The notes: generated from the letters alone by a model not told the origin. 64,000 bases of DNA from S010-25 sp964441285 (GCA_964441285.1 CAYTUK010000010.1:1-64000); one strand, 5' to 3'; numbered from the stretch's first letter, positions 8,670-18,143 are shown. Made by a program: numbers and translations.

Positions 8670-9401
8670 ATGTTTTCATTTATAAAAGGATTCACCGACT
8701 GTTTCAGTGGCTTCGGATTAATACTACAATCGGGTGTAAAACGCTTTGTTATTATTCCGCTTATTATCAATATCACACTTTTTTCCAGCGCTATTTTTTT
8801 ACTGGGTAAGAAAATAGGCGACTGGATTCAACAACTATTACCCACCTGGTTGAGCTGGCTGGAATGGTTACTTTTACCCCTGTTTTATCTAACCATGTTA
8901 CTGTTTGTTTTTTATACATTTACCCTGCTGGCTAATTTAATCGCCTCACCGTTTAACAGTTTTTTGTCCTCTCGGATTGAAGCGAACCTGACAGGAATTA
9001 AACCAACCGATATGACAACAGGTAAAATAATTAAACTTATTGTAAGAACTATCGCTGCTGAAATAAAAAAAATCATTTATTCAGTAAAATGGATGATACC
9101 ACTGGTTATCATCACTATGATTCCAGTGGTAAATATTATTGCACCGTTTTTCTGGATACTTTTTGCCGCCTGGTTTTTTGCACTGGAGTACACCGACTAT
9201 CCGTTGGGTAATCGGGGACAATTATTTAATGAAGTAAAACAGTACAACCAGAAACATCGTATGCGCGCTTATGGACTGGGAACCGGTATCTTTTTATTAA
9301 CCAGTATTCCATTTATTAATTTTATCGCCATGCCAGTCGCGGTTGCGGCCGCCACCCGGATGACCGTAAGAATTAACCAGGCAAATCAAACAGAAAAATA
9401 A
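8670..9401 (+). CDS. cysZ: CysZ/EI24-family membrane protein, probable sulfate transporter
   Basis: Integral inner-membrane protein of 243 aa. It matches CysZ in layout: N-terminal FIKGFTDCFSGFGLIL, two long hydrophobic helices (about 25-50 and 65-95), an ASPFNSFLSSRIE loop, then hydrophobic segments around 140-175 and 205-235. EYTDYPLGNRGQLF closely matches the conserved C-terminal loop of CysZ. In Enterobacteria CysZ imports sulfate for cysteine synthesis. No other cys gene is adjacent, so use in assimilation is inferred from the family. Confidence 0.85.
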   Translation: MFSFIKGFTDCFSGFGLILQSGVKRFVIIPLIINITLFSSAIFLLGKKIGDWIQQLLPTWLSWLEWLLLPLFYLTMLLFVFYTFTLLANLIASPFNSFLSSRIEANLTGIKPTDMTTGKIIKLIVRTIAAEIKKIIYSVKWMIPLVIITMIPVVNIIAPFFWILFAAWFFALEYTDYPLGNRGQLFNEVKQYNQKHRMRAYGLGTGIFLLTSIPFINFIAMPVAVAAATRMTVRINQANQTEK

Positions 9402-9428
9402 TCACGATTTAACTGGGAGCAGTAACTA

Positions 9429-9647
9429 ATGAATAACAACATTGTAGACGGCCGCATTACTGAACTGGAAATTCGCCTGACGCATTATGAAGACACCCTG
9501 GATCAACTTGATCAGATGATTGTTTCACAGCGCAATGAAATTGGCATATTACAGGTACAGATTGAGCACCTGAATAAAAAAATTAAATCAGCACAAACAT
9601 CGCCTATTGCGCATGAAAGCGAAGAAACGCCACCACCGCATTATTAG
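9429..9647 (+). CDS. slyX: SlyX family protein
   Basis: Small cytosolic coiled-coil protein of 72 aa. Heptad-like ITELEIRLTHYEDTLDQLDQ and a second helix up to about residue 57 are followed by a PPPHY C-terminus, which is characteristic of SlyX. Molecular function is unknown in the family. An ATG follows GGGAGCAGTAACTA, a good ribosome site. It sits 27 bp after cysZ and is probably cotranscribed with it. Confidence 0.9.
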   Translation: MNNNIVDGRITELEIRLTHYEDTLDQLDQMIVSQRNEIGILQVQIEHLNKKIKSAQTSPIAHESEETPPPHY

Positions 9648-9660
9648 ACGTAATTCTACT

Positions 9661-9720
9661 GTCCCATGCGGTGAATACATCCATGTCGGCTCGACACCCG
9701 CATCCCTGCGAATGTCAGTA
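9661..9720 (+). repeat. palindromic element, core-only copy B
   Basis: About 60 bp matching the core of the interspersed element very well, including GTGAATACATCCATGTCGGC and CTCGACACCCGCATCCCTGC. The long inverted arms and outer ends seen in copies A, C, D and E are absent or eroded. It lies between the convergent slyX and zinc-ribbon genes. Confidence 0.7.
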
Positions 9721-9731
9721 TGGATAAAGTG

Positions 9732-9923
9732 TTATGACTCACTCGTCATATCTTGACCACAACACATCGGCGATTTCACCATACCATGCTCATCTGGACA
9801 TTTTGATACATTAACTTTCTCACCGTCATCGGTTGTAATTGTATCAAAGACCAGTTCTTTACTGCACTGACCACAAGTCATTGAACCTATGCTCATACCA
9901 CATACTTCACATTTATAGGACAT
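9732..9923 (-). CDS. small zinc-ribbon protein of unknown function
   Basis: A 63-aa acidic cytosolic protein with seven cysteines: Cys5/Cys8 and Cys17/Cys20 form two CxxC knuckles, with Cys42, Cys54 and Cys55 further on. This predicts a bound metal, probably zinc in a rubredoxin-like ribbon. The start follows GAGGAG at good spacing. It lies just downstream of the Atm1-type exporter on the same strand (78 bp), so the two may be cotranscribed. No specific family function is recognised. Confidence 0.75.
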   Translation of the reverse strand: MSYKCEVCGMSIGSMTCGQCSKELVFDTITTDDGEKVNVSKCPDEHGMVKSPMCCGQDMTSES

Positions 9924-10001
9924 TTACTCTTACTCCTCGGTTAATAAAATTTGATAACTAGAAAGCTAATCTAGATAACCTTCTAACCTGACCTGTGCTG
10001 A

Positions 10002-11855
10002 CTACAACAATTCAAGTTCTTCTGCTTTGATTTTTTCTTCTTCCTGCTGCAATGCCCATAAATAGGCATACAGTCCTTTTAGATTCAATAATTGCTGATG
10101 CGTTCCCTGCTCTTTAATTCGACCGTGCTCAAGTACAATAATGTTATCCGCATCAATAACCGTGGATAGACGATGTGCAATAACCAGTGTGGTATGTCGT
10201 TCTGCAACCCTTTTTAATGCGTTTAATATCTGCTGTTCTGAATGGGAATCGAGCGATGAGGTTGCTTCATCGAATACCAGTATTTTAGGGTTCTTTAAAA
10301 TAACTCGGGTGATAGCAATGCGCTGCTTTTCACCCCCGGAAAGTTTCAGGCCGCGTTCACCAACTGTCGTTTGATAACCATCAGGCAGGCTCATAATAAA
10401 ATCATGAATGTCTGCATGTTTTGCCGCTGTATAAATTTCTTCGTCACTGGCATCCAGTTTTGCATAACGTATATTGTGTTCAATTGTATGGTTAAACAAC
10501 ACCGTATCCTGCGGCACAATACCGATTTTATCGCGCAGGCTTTTCTGTGTGACACTGTTTATGTTCTGACCATCAATAAAAATCCCGCCTTCATCGACAT
10601 CATAAAAACGAAACAGTAAACGTGCCAATGTCGATTTCCCCGCACCAGAAGGTCCGACAATAGCTACCTTGTTTCCAGCGGGAACATCGAAACTAATATT
10701 ATCCAGAATTTTTCGATCATTATTATAATCGAAGCTTACATTATCAAACTTAATCTCTGCATGGGTCACCTGCAATGTTTTTGTGGCTGATGCATCTTTA
10801 ACCGTCTGTGCGGTGTCGAGTAGTTTCAGCATCATATCCATATCAGCCAGTGAATATTTTAAAGCCCGATAAATAATCCCAAGAAAATTTAACGGAATAA
10901 ATAATTGCAGCATCATGGTATTGACCAGTACCAGGTCACCCAATGTCATACTGCCATCCACAACCCCCTGAGCGGCATAAATCATCATCAGTGTCACGCC
11001 GCATGCTATTACTACACCCTGTCCAAAATTCAGCAGGGACATGGAGGTCTGACTTTTTACAGCGGCAGACTCCCATTTATTCAGCGTTTCATCATAAAGT
11101 TTTAGTTCATATTCTTCATTGGTAAAATATTTAACCGTTTCATAATTAAGCATGCCATCAACGGCATAACCACTTGCCTTTGATTCCATTGTATTCATTT
11201 CATGGCGGTAATGCATCCGCCAGTTAGTAACCATTAAAGTAAAAGCAATATATACTCCAACTGTAACAAAGGTGATAATGGCGAAATGTGGTTTGTATTT
11301 ACCTAAAAGAATCATGGCAACAAAAACAAATTCTGCGGCTGTTGGTAAAATATTAAAAACCAGATAGTTTAAAATCGAACTTAAACTGTTGGTACCACGT
11401 TCAAGGTCACGAATAACACCGCCAGTTTTTCTATCTAGATGATAGGCCAGAGACAACGAAAAAAGATGTTTTAATACACGCCGTGAAATAGATCGCATCG
11501 CATGATAACGCACCCGTGAAAAAATGGCATCACGTAATTCATTAAACAGACTCGCTAGCAGGCGTAGGCCACCATAGGCTAGCAGTAACACCAGTGGCAA
11601 TATCAGCATATGTGTATTCATTGTCACAGCAGCGTGTGATACCACAGCATTAACCACTGGTTTACTTTTATCCAGACCATCGATAATAGCTTTCAATACC
11701 AGTGGCATACTAACAATGGCAAGTTTGGAAATAATCAGGCTGCATAAGGCAAGCAATACCCTGCCTTTAAAATCCCAGATATAGGGAAACAAGCGTTTTA
11801 TATTATGAAAATCCTGCCGATTTTTATGCGGTTCTGAAACTGGTCGGTGTACCAT
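10002..11855 (-). CDS. ABC exporter, Atm1/HMT1-type (permease-ATPase half transporter)
   Basis: Inner-membrane half-transporter of 617 aa acting as a homodimer. Residues about 25-340 form a six-helix exporter domain with LNYETVKYFTNE, a hallmark of the Atm1/ABCB7 family. The ATPase has Walker A GPSGAGKST, signature LSGGEKQR, Walker B KILVFDEATSSLD and a switch His in IAHRLST. Family members export glutathione-linked compounds and contribute to heavy-metal tolerance or to iron-sulfur protein assembly outside the compartment. It is divergent from an RND system and is followed by a zinc-ribbon gene. The metal or thiol link is inferred from family. Confidence 0.9.
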   Translation of the reverse strand: MVHRPVSEPHKNRQDFHNIKRLFPYIWDFKGRVLLALCSLIISKLAIVSMPLVLKAIIDGLDKSKPVVNAVVSHAAVTMNTHMLILPLVLLLAYGGLRLLASLFNELRDAIFSRVRYHAMRSISRRVLKHLFSLSLAYHLDRKTGGVIRDLERGTNSLSSILNYLVFNILPTAAEFVFVAMILLGKYKPHFAIITFVTVGVYIAFTLMVTNWRMHYRHEMNTMESKASGYAVDGMLNYETVKYFTNEEYELKLYDETLNKWESAAVKSQTSMSLLNFGQGVVIACGVTLMMIYAAQGVVDGSMTLGDLVLVNTMMLQLFIPLNFLGIIYRALKYSLADMDMMLKLLDTAQTVKDASATKTLQVTHAEIKFDNVSFDYNNDRKILDNISFDVPAGNKVAIVGPSGAGKSTLARLLFRFYDVDEGGIFIDGQNINSVTQKSLRDKIGIVPQDTVLFNHTIEHNIRYAKLDASDEEIYTAAKHADIHDFIMSLPDGYQTTVGERGLKLSGGEKQRIAITRVILKNPKILVFDEATSSLDSHSEQQILNALKRVAERHTTLVIAHRLSTVIDADNIIVLEHGRIKEQGTHQQLLNLKGLYAYLWALQQEEEKIKAEELELL

Positions 11856-11873
11856 AAAGATCTCGTTGTATGT

Positions 11874-11946
11874 ATCGCATTAATGCGGGGTATAATTTGT
11901 AGTGTCGCGAATGCGATTAAAAACAATCTATAATGACACTATAGTG
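11874..11946. promoter_or_regulatory. divergent promoter region with palindromes
   Basis: Between the Atm1-type exporter and the RND adaptor. It contains two TATAAT boxes on the plus strand (11891-11896 and 11929-11934), the palindromes CGCATTAATGCG (11876-11887) and CACTATAGTG (11937-11946), and the spaced inverted pair ATCGCATT/AATGCGAT (11874-11881 and 11910-11917). These look like operator sites for a regulator that is not encoded next door. Confidence 0.4.
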
Positions 11947-11975
11947 GAATCGCTGATTATAACGAAAAAAATTAT

Positions 11976-13100
11976 ATGTACCCAATAAAAAATATTAATA
12001 TCCGCCGATTAACCTTACATAATATCAGTGTAATCGCTTTTTTTATAATAATTACCCTGCTACTGTTTGCCTGTGATCACCACAGCAATAGCGCGGTCTC
12101 CAATAAAAATAGAACTCTACCCGTCCATCGTGTCAAAGTTGTACCTGTGGTGGTCGAGCCAATCCAGATTGAACAAAGACTGTCGGGTAATCTACAACCG
12201 GTAATACAGGTAAAAATATACAACGAAGAAAGTGCCCGCATTACCCGTTTACCTTTTCATGAAGGTGATTCAGTCAAACGGGGCGATGTACTGGTAAAAC
12301 TGGACGATGCTCTAATACGTGCCGAGGTCGAAAAAGCACGCGCCAGCTTTAAACAGGCAGCGACCAATCTAAAACGCCAACAAAAATTGCTGGCTAAAAA
12401 TATAACCACCAAAGAAGAAGTTGCACAGGCAAAAACCACGCTAGCACTAGCAAAAGCAGATATGAATTATCAACTTATCCGCTTAAGCCACACCACAATT
12501 AAAGCACCTATGGCGGGCATTATTACCGAGCGACTTAAAGAATCTGGTGATGTGGTTCCAGCACAGACGCATTTACTCACACTCATCGACCCGAAAAAAT
12601 TACAGCTAAAATTATCACTGGCTGAACGTCTACTCCCACTGGTAAGAAAGAATCAAACAGTATCAATAGAAATTGATTCTCTGGGCGAAAAACGCTTCCC
12701 TGCCACCATAAAACGAATTTTTCCAACGGTGAATAACACTAACCATAAAGGCACCATTGAAGTGGTACTTGATTCTGTTCCTGCAGGCATTATGGCTGGT
12801 CAATTTGCTCATGTAATAATTAATTTAGTCTTAAATAAACAACGAGTAGTGCCTACACGTTGCATTCAACTTGAACCTGCAGGGGCTTATGTTTTTCGTG
12901 TTATCAAAACCAGCAACGGAAAATTTAAGGTAAAAAAAGTTTATTTTAAAAAAGGACCACAATACAATAATAAAACAGTTGTCCTCAACAAACTTCAGGC
13001 AGGTGATAAGATAGTCATTCGAGGTTTTCTCGGCTTACGTGATAATAAAAGCGTCGAACTTTTCCAACCAGAAAACAACTCTATAAAGTCACAAAAATGA
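11976..13100 (+). CDS. RND efflux periplasmic adaptor (membrane fusion) lipoprotein
   Basis: Periplasmic adaptor of 374 aa that links an RND pump to an outer-membrane channel. A signal segment (about 16-31) ends in lipobox LFAC with Cys33, so it is probably anchored to the inner membrane. Next come a beta-barrel start (LSGNLQPVIQVKIYNEESAR), a lipoyl half (FHEGDSVKRGDVLVKLDD), a short alpha-hairpin (about 110-150), the second lipoyl half (IKAPMAGIITERL, GDVV), then barrel and membrane-proximal domains. Its stop overlaps the permease start by 4 bp (ATGA), indicating translational coupling. No outer-membrane channel gene is nearby. Confidence 0.92.
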   Translation: MYPIKNINIRRLTLHNISVIAFFIIITLLLFACDHHSNSAVSNKNRTLPVHRVKVVPVVVEPIQIEQRLSGNLQPVIQVKIYNEESARITRLPFHEGDSVKRGDVLVKLDDALIRAEVEKARASFKQAATNLKRQQKLLAKNITTKEEVAQAKTTLALAKADMNYQLIRLSHTTIKAPMAGIITERLKESGDVVPAQTHLLTLIDPKKLQLKLSLAERLLPLVRKNQTVSIEIDSLGEKRFPATIKRIFPTVNNTNHKGTIEVVLDSVPAGIMAGQFAHVIINLVLNKQRVVPTRCIQLEPAGAYVFRVIKTSNGKFKVKKVYFKKGPQYNNKTVVLNKLQAGDKIVIRGFLGLRDNKSVELFQPENNSIKSQK

Positions 13101-16100
13101 AACAGCGATTTCGTTCAGGCGGGTTGGCAGACTGGTCAATACGCCACCCTGTTGGTATATCTATGTTAGCCCTGGCAGTGATCATTCTCGGTCTGTTTTC
13201 ATTACAGCATCTACGGGTAAATCTGCTACCAAAAATTACTTCACCTGAAGTCCTGGTACGCATTAATAACCCTGGTGTACCTGCCAGTATTATGGAAGAT
13301 CAGGTTACCCGCCAACTGGAGGAGCAGTTAGCTATTACTGAAGGGGCTATTGCTATACAATCACGTAGCAGTGAAGGCCGCAGCGCAGTTGACTTAAGTT
13401 TTCCCTATGGCACCGATATTAATAACGCACTACGCGATGCCAGTATCCGTCTTGATCGGGCCAAACGTTTTTTACCCGCCAATGATGAACCCCCCATTAT
13501 TTATAAACGTGACCCGTCACAAATTGCTGCACTGGAAATTGTGGTGAGCTCGTCTGAGCTAAATTCTGTCGAACTCAGAAGCTGGGTTGATTATACTTTT
13601 TCAAAATGGTTTCTTAATTTACCTGGTGTCGCTGCAGTCGAAGTGGGTGGCGGTCTGGAACGTGAAATAAAAATTATTCCTGATCAGGAAAAGCTTGCTA
13701 ATATTGGCCTAACATTGCAGTCACTCGCAACACAGATCCAAACCCAAAATGTAGATACACCTGGCGGACGTATGCATACTGGTGATCAAGTTATCAGTAC
13801 ACGTACTGTTGGACGTTTTCACTCCCTTGATGATTTACGCGCCTTACCTCTGCAAATCAATAACAACAAAGGCGACAACATTAATGACAATATCACTCTG
13901 GAGGATGTTGCCCGTATCATCGACAGTCATAAGGCGGAACGCCTGCGTATTCGCCTGAACAAAATCCCTGGGGTGAAAATGTCGATTCAAAAACAACCGC
14001 AGGCAAATACCGTTGCGGTCGTTAATGAAATAAAACATCGCCTCAGTTATCTTCAGAAACAAAATATTATTCCGCAGAATATTCATATTTCCATTGTTGG
14101 TGACCAGTCAACTTTTATACGTCATGCTATTAATAATGCGGCACTGGCCACATTAAGTGGTGCCGCACTTGCAATGCTGGTTATTTATCTATTTCTTGGC
14201 AGCATTAAACGCACATTGATTATCGGCACAGCTATCCCCATTGGCATTCTGGTGACATTTATTTTGATGGACGCAATGCATCTCACGCTTAATATTATGA
14301 CACTGGGTGGTCTCGCTCTGGGTATAGGCTTACTAATAGACAGCACCATTGTTATGCTCGAAAATATTACCCGTCATCAGACACAGGGAGAAACTTCAGC
14401 TGACGATGCCATCAACGCCGCCATTGAAGTAAATAGCCCGATTATTGCTTCCACTAGCACTAATCTGGTCGCACTTCTCCCTTTCCTGTTTATTGGTGGG
14501 CTAACAGGTTTATTATTTCAGGAATTAATTATTACCATTACTTCTGCGATGATTGCTGCACTCATTGTTTCACTTACTCTGGTGCCTGCACTGGGAGCGC
14601 ATATAAAAACTCAAAATGAGAAGCATTTAATTGTTCATTCAGCACTTAATTTCATCAAAATCAGGTATCAGAAAATCAACCTTTTCTGCCTAGCTCATCC
14701 CTGGTCAACACTGGTTATTTTTATACTTTTAATGGCCGTTTCACTCACAACCTTTTTTAACCTGAGATCAATTTATCTGCCAAAAGTAGATGAAGGTATC
14801 GTTTCTATCAGTATAACAGGTGATAAAGGGATGCAACTGGATGAAATGGATGCCACCGTAGAAAAAATTGAGAATCTATTACTGCGCGATAAGGATGTTG
14901 AATCTGTATTTACTACCGCAGGTGGTTTTGTCTTTGGTCGCTCCGAATACCAGAACAGCAATCGCAGTTCGATAAAAGTACAACTTATCCCAGCCTCAAA
15001 ACGCCATATCACTAGCCAGCAATGGTTGTCAAAAACCAGAAAGAAAATAAATCAAATCCAACATATTGGCTTCCGAATATTTTTAAGAGTAAATAGCATT
15101 CGTGGGATTAGAACCAGTAATAATGATGATGATGTTAACCTGCATATTCAGGGAAGTAATCTGGAAACTTTAAGGCAGCTGGGTGAAAAAGCAGTCCATA
15201 TTCTTAATGGAGTTAAAGGTTTATCCCATATCACTCATTCTTACGAAACAGTTAAAGAAGAACTCCGTATCCATATTGATCGTCAGCGTGCCGCTCGATT
15301 CGGTATTAATACCAAAGTAATCGGTCGCGCTTTACGCATTGCATTCGAGGGTGAAATTATTACTAACTATATTGAAAATGAAAAAAGTTTCGATATACGG
15401 ATGCAATTACCACAAACCGATAGTCAGACAATTGAAGATTTACGAAACCTTTTTATTGATATAAAAAAAAGCCAACCTGTTCGTCTGGGTGATATTGCAA
15501 CGATTAAGCGTGAAGCATCACCTGATCGCATTATTCGTTATCAGCAACAACGGATTGTTGAAATTAATGCATCATATAAAAATAATGTAAACCATAAAGA
15601 AGTTCTCAATAAGGCATTAATAAAATTGAAAACTATCGCTTTACCCAAAGGCTATGTGCTTTATGATAACGGCAGTAATAAAACCTTAAATGAAAGTAGA
15701 GAAAATAGTTTATGGGTTTTGTTTATTGCTATCTTCCTGGTTTTTGTTGTGATGGCCGTGCAATATGAATCTCTGATTAATCCGCTGATTATTATTTTCA
15801 GCATTCCTTTTGCTCTCATAGGTGTCGCAGTCGGTTTTCTGGTGAACCAGACCATGCCTGTCTCCATGCCCGTCTGGCTGGGCTTAATTATGTTAACGGG
15901 TATTGTCGTCAACAATGCCATTGTGCTTGTCGAGCAGATTGAAATTGAACGCAATCATCGACAAAATTTAATCGATGCAATTCAATATGCAGCATCGCTA
16001 CGTCTGCGTCCAATACTAATGACGACACTAACAACCGTCTTTGGCATGTTACCACTGGCATTGGGGTTTGGAGAAGGCGCAGAAATACTGCAACCGCTGG

Positions 16101-16192
16101 CTTTTGTTATTGTATGGGGTCTGAGTTTTTCAATGCTGGTCAGCCTGATTTTAGTCCCCGTTATGTATCACCTAATGCATCAGAGAGCCTAA
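13097..16192 (+). CDS. RND efflux permease (AcrB/HAE1-like)
   Basis: Inner-membrane proton-driven pump of 1031 aa with the RND layout: TM1 near 20, a large periplasmic loop, TM2-6 (about 340-500), TM7 near 540, a second loop, and TM8-12 (about 880-1020). TM4 has GIGLLIDSTIVMLEN with one acidic residue at the place where AcrB has an Asp pair. Substrates could be organic toxicants; the heavy-metal CzcA consensus was not recognised. It is the second gene of an adaptor-permease operon and probably uses a TolC-like channel encoded elsewhere. Confidence 0.92.
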   Translation: MKQRFRSGGLADWSIRHPVGISMLALAVIILGLFSLQHLRVNLLPKITSPEVLVRINNPGVPASIMEDQVTRQLEEQLAITEGAIAIQSRSSEGRSAVDLSFPYGTDINNALRDASIRLDRAKRFLPANDEPPIIYKRDPSQIAALEIVVSSSELNSVELRSWVDYTFSKWFLNLPGVAAVEVGGGLEREIKIIPDQEKLANIGLTLQSLATQIQTQNVDTPGGRMHTGDQVISTRTVGRFHSLDDLRALPLQINNNKGDNINDNITLEDVARIIDSHKAERLRIRLNKIPGVKMSIQKQPQANTVAVVNEIKHRLSYLQKQNIIPQNIHISIVGDQSTFIRHAINNAALATLSGAALAMLVIYLFLGSIKRTLIIGTAIPIGILVTFILMDAMHLTLNIMTLGGLALGIGLLIDSTIVMLENITRHQTQGETSADDAINAAIEVNSPIIASTSTNLVALLPFLFIGGLTGLLFQELIITITSAMIAALIVSLTLVPALGAHIKTQNEKHLIVHSALNFIKIRYQKINLFCLAHPWSTLVIFILLMAVSLTTFFNLRSIYLPKVDEGIVSISITGDKGMQLDEMDATVEKIENLLLRDKDVESVFTTAGGFVFGRSEYQNSNRSSIKVQLIPASKRHITSQQWLSKTRKKINQIQHIGFRIFLRVNSIRGIRTSNNDDDVNLHIQGSNLETLRQLGEKAVHILNGVKGLSHITHSYETVKEELRIHIDRQRAARFGINTKVIGRALRIAFEGEIITNYIENEKSFDIRMQLPQTDSQTIEDLRNLFIDIKKSQPVRLGDIATIKREASPDRIIRYQQQRIVEINASYKNNVNHKEVLNKALIKLKTIALPKGYVLYDNGSNKTLNESRENSLWVLFIAIFLVFVVMAVQYESLINPLIIIFSIPFALIGVAVGFLVNQTMPVSMPVWLGLIMLTGIVVNNAIVLVEQIEIERNHRQNLIDAIQYAASLRLRPILMTTLTTVFGMLPLALGFGEGAEILQPLAFVIVWGLSFSMLVSLILVPVMYHLMHQRA

Positions 16193-16270
16193 ATAAAACG
16201 TGTGGTTCCGAGCTAAACACTGAGTCATATAAGCAAAGCCGGTTAGCAAAAATCAGGCAGGTAAACACAT

Positions 16271-16288
16271 ATTACTAAAACGAATAAC
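16271..16288 (+). repeat. possible solo end of palindromic element
   Basis: Eighteen bases match the ACTGAAAC-type end of the element (copy A, from 6581) at 16 positions. They lie in the short gap between the RND permease and the HEAT-repeat gene. With no core or second arm this may be a relic or coincidence. Confidence 0.25.
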
Positions 16289-16318
16289 ATCCAGTAAAAC
16301 TATCACATATAAAATATC

Positions 16319-17494
16319 ATGCCATACCGTTATAGAACAGTATTTTTTCTGGTTATTTTACTCTCTGCCTGCAGCTCGCCACCGCCGTTGAGTGTACATG
16401 ATCAGTTACGCCAGCATCTGCTGGAAGCAGAATTTGGTAGTGTTATCAGTATCCATTTTGCCAAAAAACCCATGACACCATTGCCACCTTCAACACCAAT
16501 TAAAAAACTCTTCAACCAGTTACGTTCCAATCTACCATCAATACGCTGGTCTGCTGCTGACCAACTCGCATACAGCCAGAATAAAAAAGTCACGAAAGCA
16601 TTGATTAACGCGATGCTTGATGCGAAAGGAACACAGCGTGTGTGCGTGATGGCAACTGCACTGGGACATTTAAAAGACCCGCGTGCCTTAAGCCCGCTGA
16701 CACAGGCAGCTTTTAATCCAAGCAACCGTGATCTGCGCTTATGTGCCATTCGTGCTCTCGGCATGATTGGTGATAAGCGCGTTATCCCCAGTTTAATTAA
16801 GGCTCTAAAAGAAAATAATATGCCATTGCAGGCAGCCAGTTCACTGGCTCGCTTTGGTGATAAACGCGCCCTGCAAGCACTGATCAGTGCCGCTACCAGA
16901 CCTGGTATTCGCTATTGGATATTGATGGATCTGGGAGAATTAGGTCAGCCTGGTGCCCTTCCCTTTCTTCAACAGCAATTGGCTCTACTCAATAAACAGG
17001 CAGTAAAATCAGCCAGTGATAAAACTGGCTCACAAAACAGGCGAACAGCTAAAATGGAAGCCGTCGTCATAAAAACGTCAATATGGAAAATCCAACAACT
17101 GTCGGCAAACCATCCGGTTCAGGTTTTGTCCAGAATACTGCGCAATAATAATGTTACCGAACGCCGTAACTGGGCCGCTTATCGCCTTGGAGAGATGAAA
17201 CAGCCACAAGCAATTACAGCATTAATAAGCGTGCTGAATAAAAATACCCCTGAATCACTCCAGGGCCGAGCAGCCGCGGCATTGGTCAGAATCGGCGCTC
17301 AGGTATTAGCACCACTGCGCTCTGCTTTACAAAAAAGGCCAGTCGACCCGTTTCTGCTGGCGGTGGCAGGTTATATTGCCCAACCAACTGACATTAAAAC
17401 GCTGACGCTGATAAAAAGAAATAATTCGCCACCACGAGCAGCAACCATAACTGAATCCATCCAGCTGATTAAACAACGCTTTCATTCACAATGA
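16319..17494 (+). CDS. HEAT-repeat lipoprotein
   Basis: Predicted lipoprotein of 391 aa: signal segment YRTVFFLVILLSAC with lipobox LSAC at Cys19, then a Pro-rich linker and HEAT/PBS-lyase-like repeats. Repeat signatures include TALGHLKDPRALSPL, IRALGMIGDKRVIPSLIKAL, SSLARFGDKRALQAL, YRLGEMKQPQAI and AALVRIGAQVLAPL. Such alpha-solenoids mediate protein contacts, so a scaffolding or inhibitor-like role at the envelope is likely, but nothing more specific can be said. It follows the RND genes by 126 bp and could be cotranscribed. Confidence 0.8.
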   Translation: MPYRYRTVFFLVILLSACSSPPPLSVHDQLRQHLLEAEFGSVISIHFAKKPMTPLPPSTPIKKLFNQLRSNLPSIRWSAADQLAYSQNKKVTKALINAMLDAKGTQRVCVMATALGHLKDPRALSPLTQAAFNPSNRDLRLCAIRALGMIGDKRVIPSLIKALKENNMPLQAASSLARFGDKRALQALISAATRPGIRYWILMDLGELGQPGALPFLQQQLALLNKQAVKSASDKTGSQNRRTAKMEAVVIKTSIWKIQQLSANHPVQVLSRILRNNNVTERRNWAAYRLGEMKQPQAITALISVLNKNTPESLQGRAAAALVRIGAQVLAPLRSALQKRPVDPFLLAVAGYIAQPTDIKTLTLIKRNNSPPRAATITESIQLIKQRFHSQ

Positions 17495-17611
17495 CCTGGT
17501 TTACAATAACATCAGTAATAACATGGATTTAACTATGCATAAATACTTATATTCCAGTGCTGTTTTATGCTATTATTTACCTGTTTTAAATCATGACAGT
17601 AGGATAATGCT

Positions 17612-17977
17612 ATGTCTCAAGCGCAATTTAAATCTCAGTTAACGGACGAAATAAAGGTCTCTGATGAAGCCGTCAAACAATTACTGGCACTCACCGAAAA
17701 TGAAGACAGTGTGAATGGTGTACGTATTTTTGTCTCCGGCGGTGGCTGTGGCGGTATGTCTTATGGCATGACTTTTGTCGATCAGCCAACCCCTTATGAT
17801 GCAACGCTGGAAAAAGGTGCTTTAAAAGTTCATGTTGATGCAGTTGCCCTGGGCTTTCTTGAGGGTGTAGAAATTGATTACCAAACCGAAGGTGCTAACG
17901 CCAGCTTTGTATTCAAAAATGTATTTGCTAATACCAGTAGCGGTGGTGCCTGCGGCGGCTGTGGTGGTGCACATTAA
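17612..17977 (+). CDS. HesB/IscA-family iron-sulfur assembly protein with atypical C-terminal cysteines
   Basis: Cytosolic A-type iron-sulfur carrier-like protein of 121 aa. The N-terminal IKVSDEAVKQLLAL and the central VSGGGCGGMSYGMTF (Cys46) match the IscA/ErpA fold. The canonical C-terminal CxC pair is replaced by CGGC (Cys114 and Cys117), giving one extra residue between the ligands and a GGAH tail. This makes it unlike standard ErpA or IscA, so a gene name is withheld. It probably binds an iron-sulfur cluster or iron. A strong terminator follows within 30-55 bp, so it is transcribed alone or with little downstream. Confidence 0.85.
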   Translation: MSQAQFKSQLTDEIKVSDEAVKQLLALTENEDSVNGVRIFVSGGGCGGMSYGMTFVDQPTPYDATLEKGALKVHVDAVALGFLEGVEIDYQTEGANASFVFKNVFANTSSGGACGGCGGAH

Positions 17978-18005
17978 ACCTTGCTTGGTTAGCAGTAGAC
18001 AGTCA

Positions 18006-18030
18006 GACCGGCCACCAGCCGGTCATTTTT
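18006..18030 (+). terminator. rho-independent terminator after the IscA-like gene
   Basis: GACCGGC at 18006-18012 pairs exactly with GCCGGTC at 18018-18024 around a 5-nt loop and is followed by ATTTTT. It is a strong hairpin and T-run, correctly placed 28 bp after the IscA-like stop. Confidence 0.85.
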
Positions 18031-18037
18031 AGTAAAC

Positions 18038-18085
18038 CGCGGAGTAAAATCGATAACGACTTTTTTGCATCCAGCTTACTCCGCG
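18038..18085. repeat. perfect 10-bp inverted repeat upstream of ATP-grasp gene
   Basis: CGCGGAGTAA at 18038-18047 is matched by TTACTCCGCG at 18076-18085 with a 28-nt spacer containing a T6 run. It lies 58 bp upstream of the ATP-grasp start. It could be a leader hairpin or a widely spaced operator. Confidence 0.5.
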
Positions 18086-18143
18086 CTATTATTTACTCGT
18101 AAACTAATATTTTTAAACCTGTTAAGTTACTTTCCTGCCGCTG

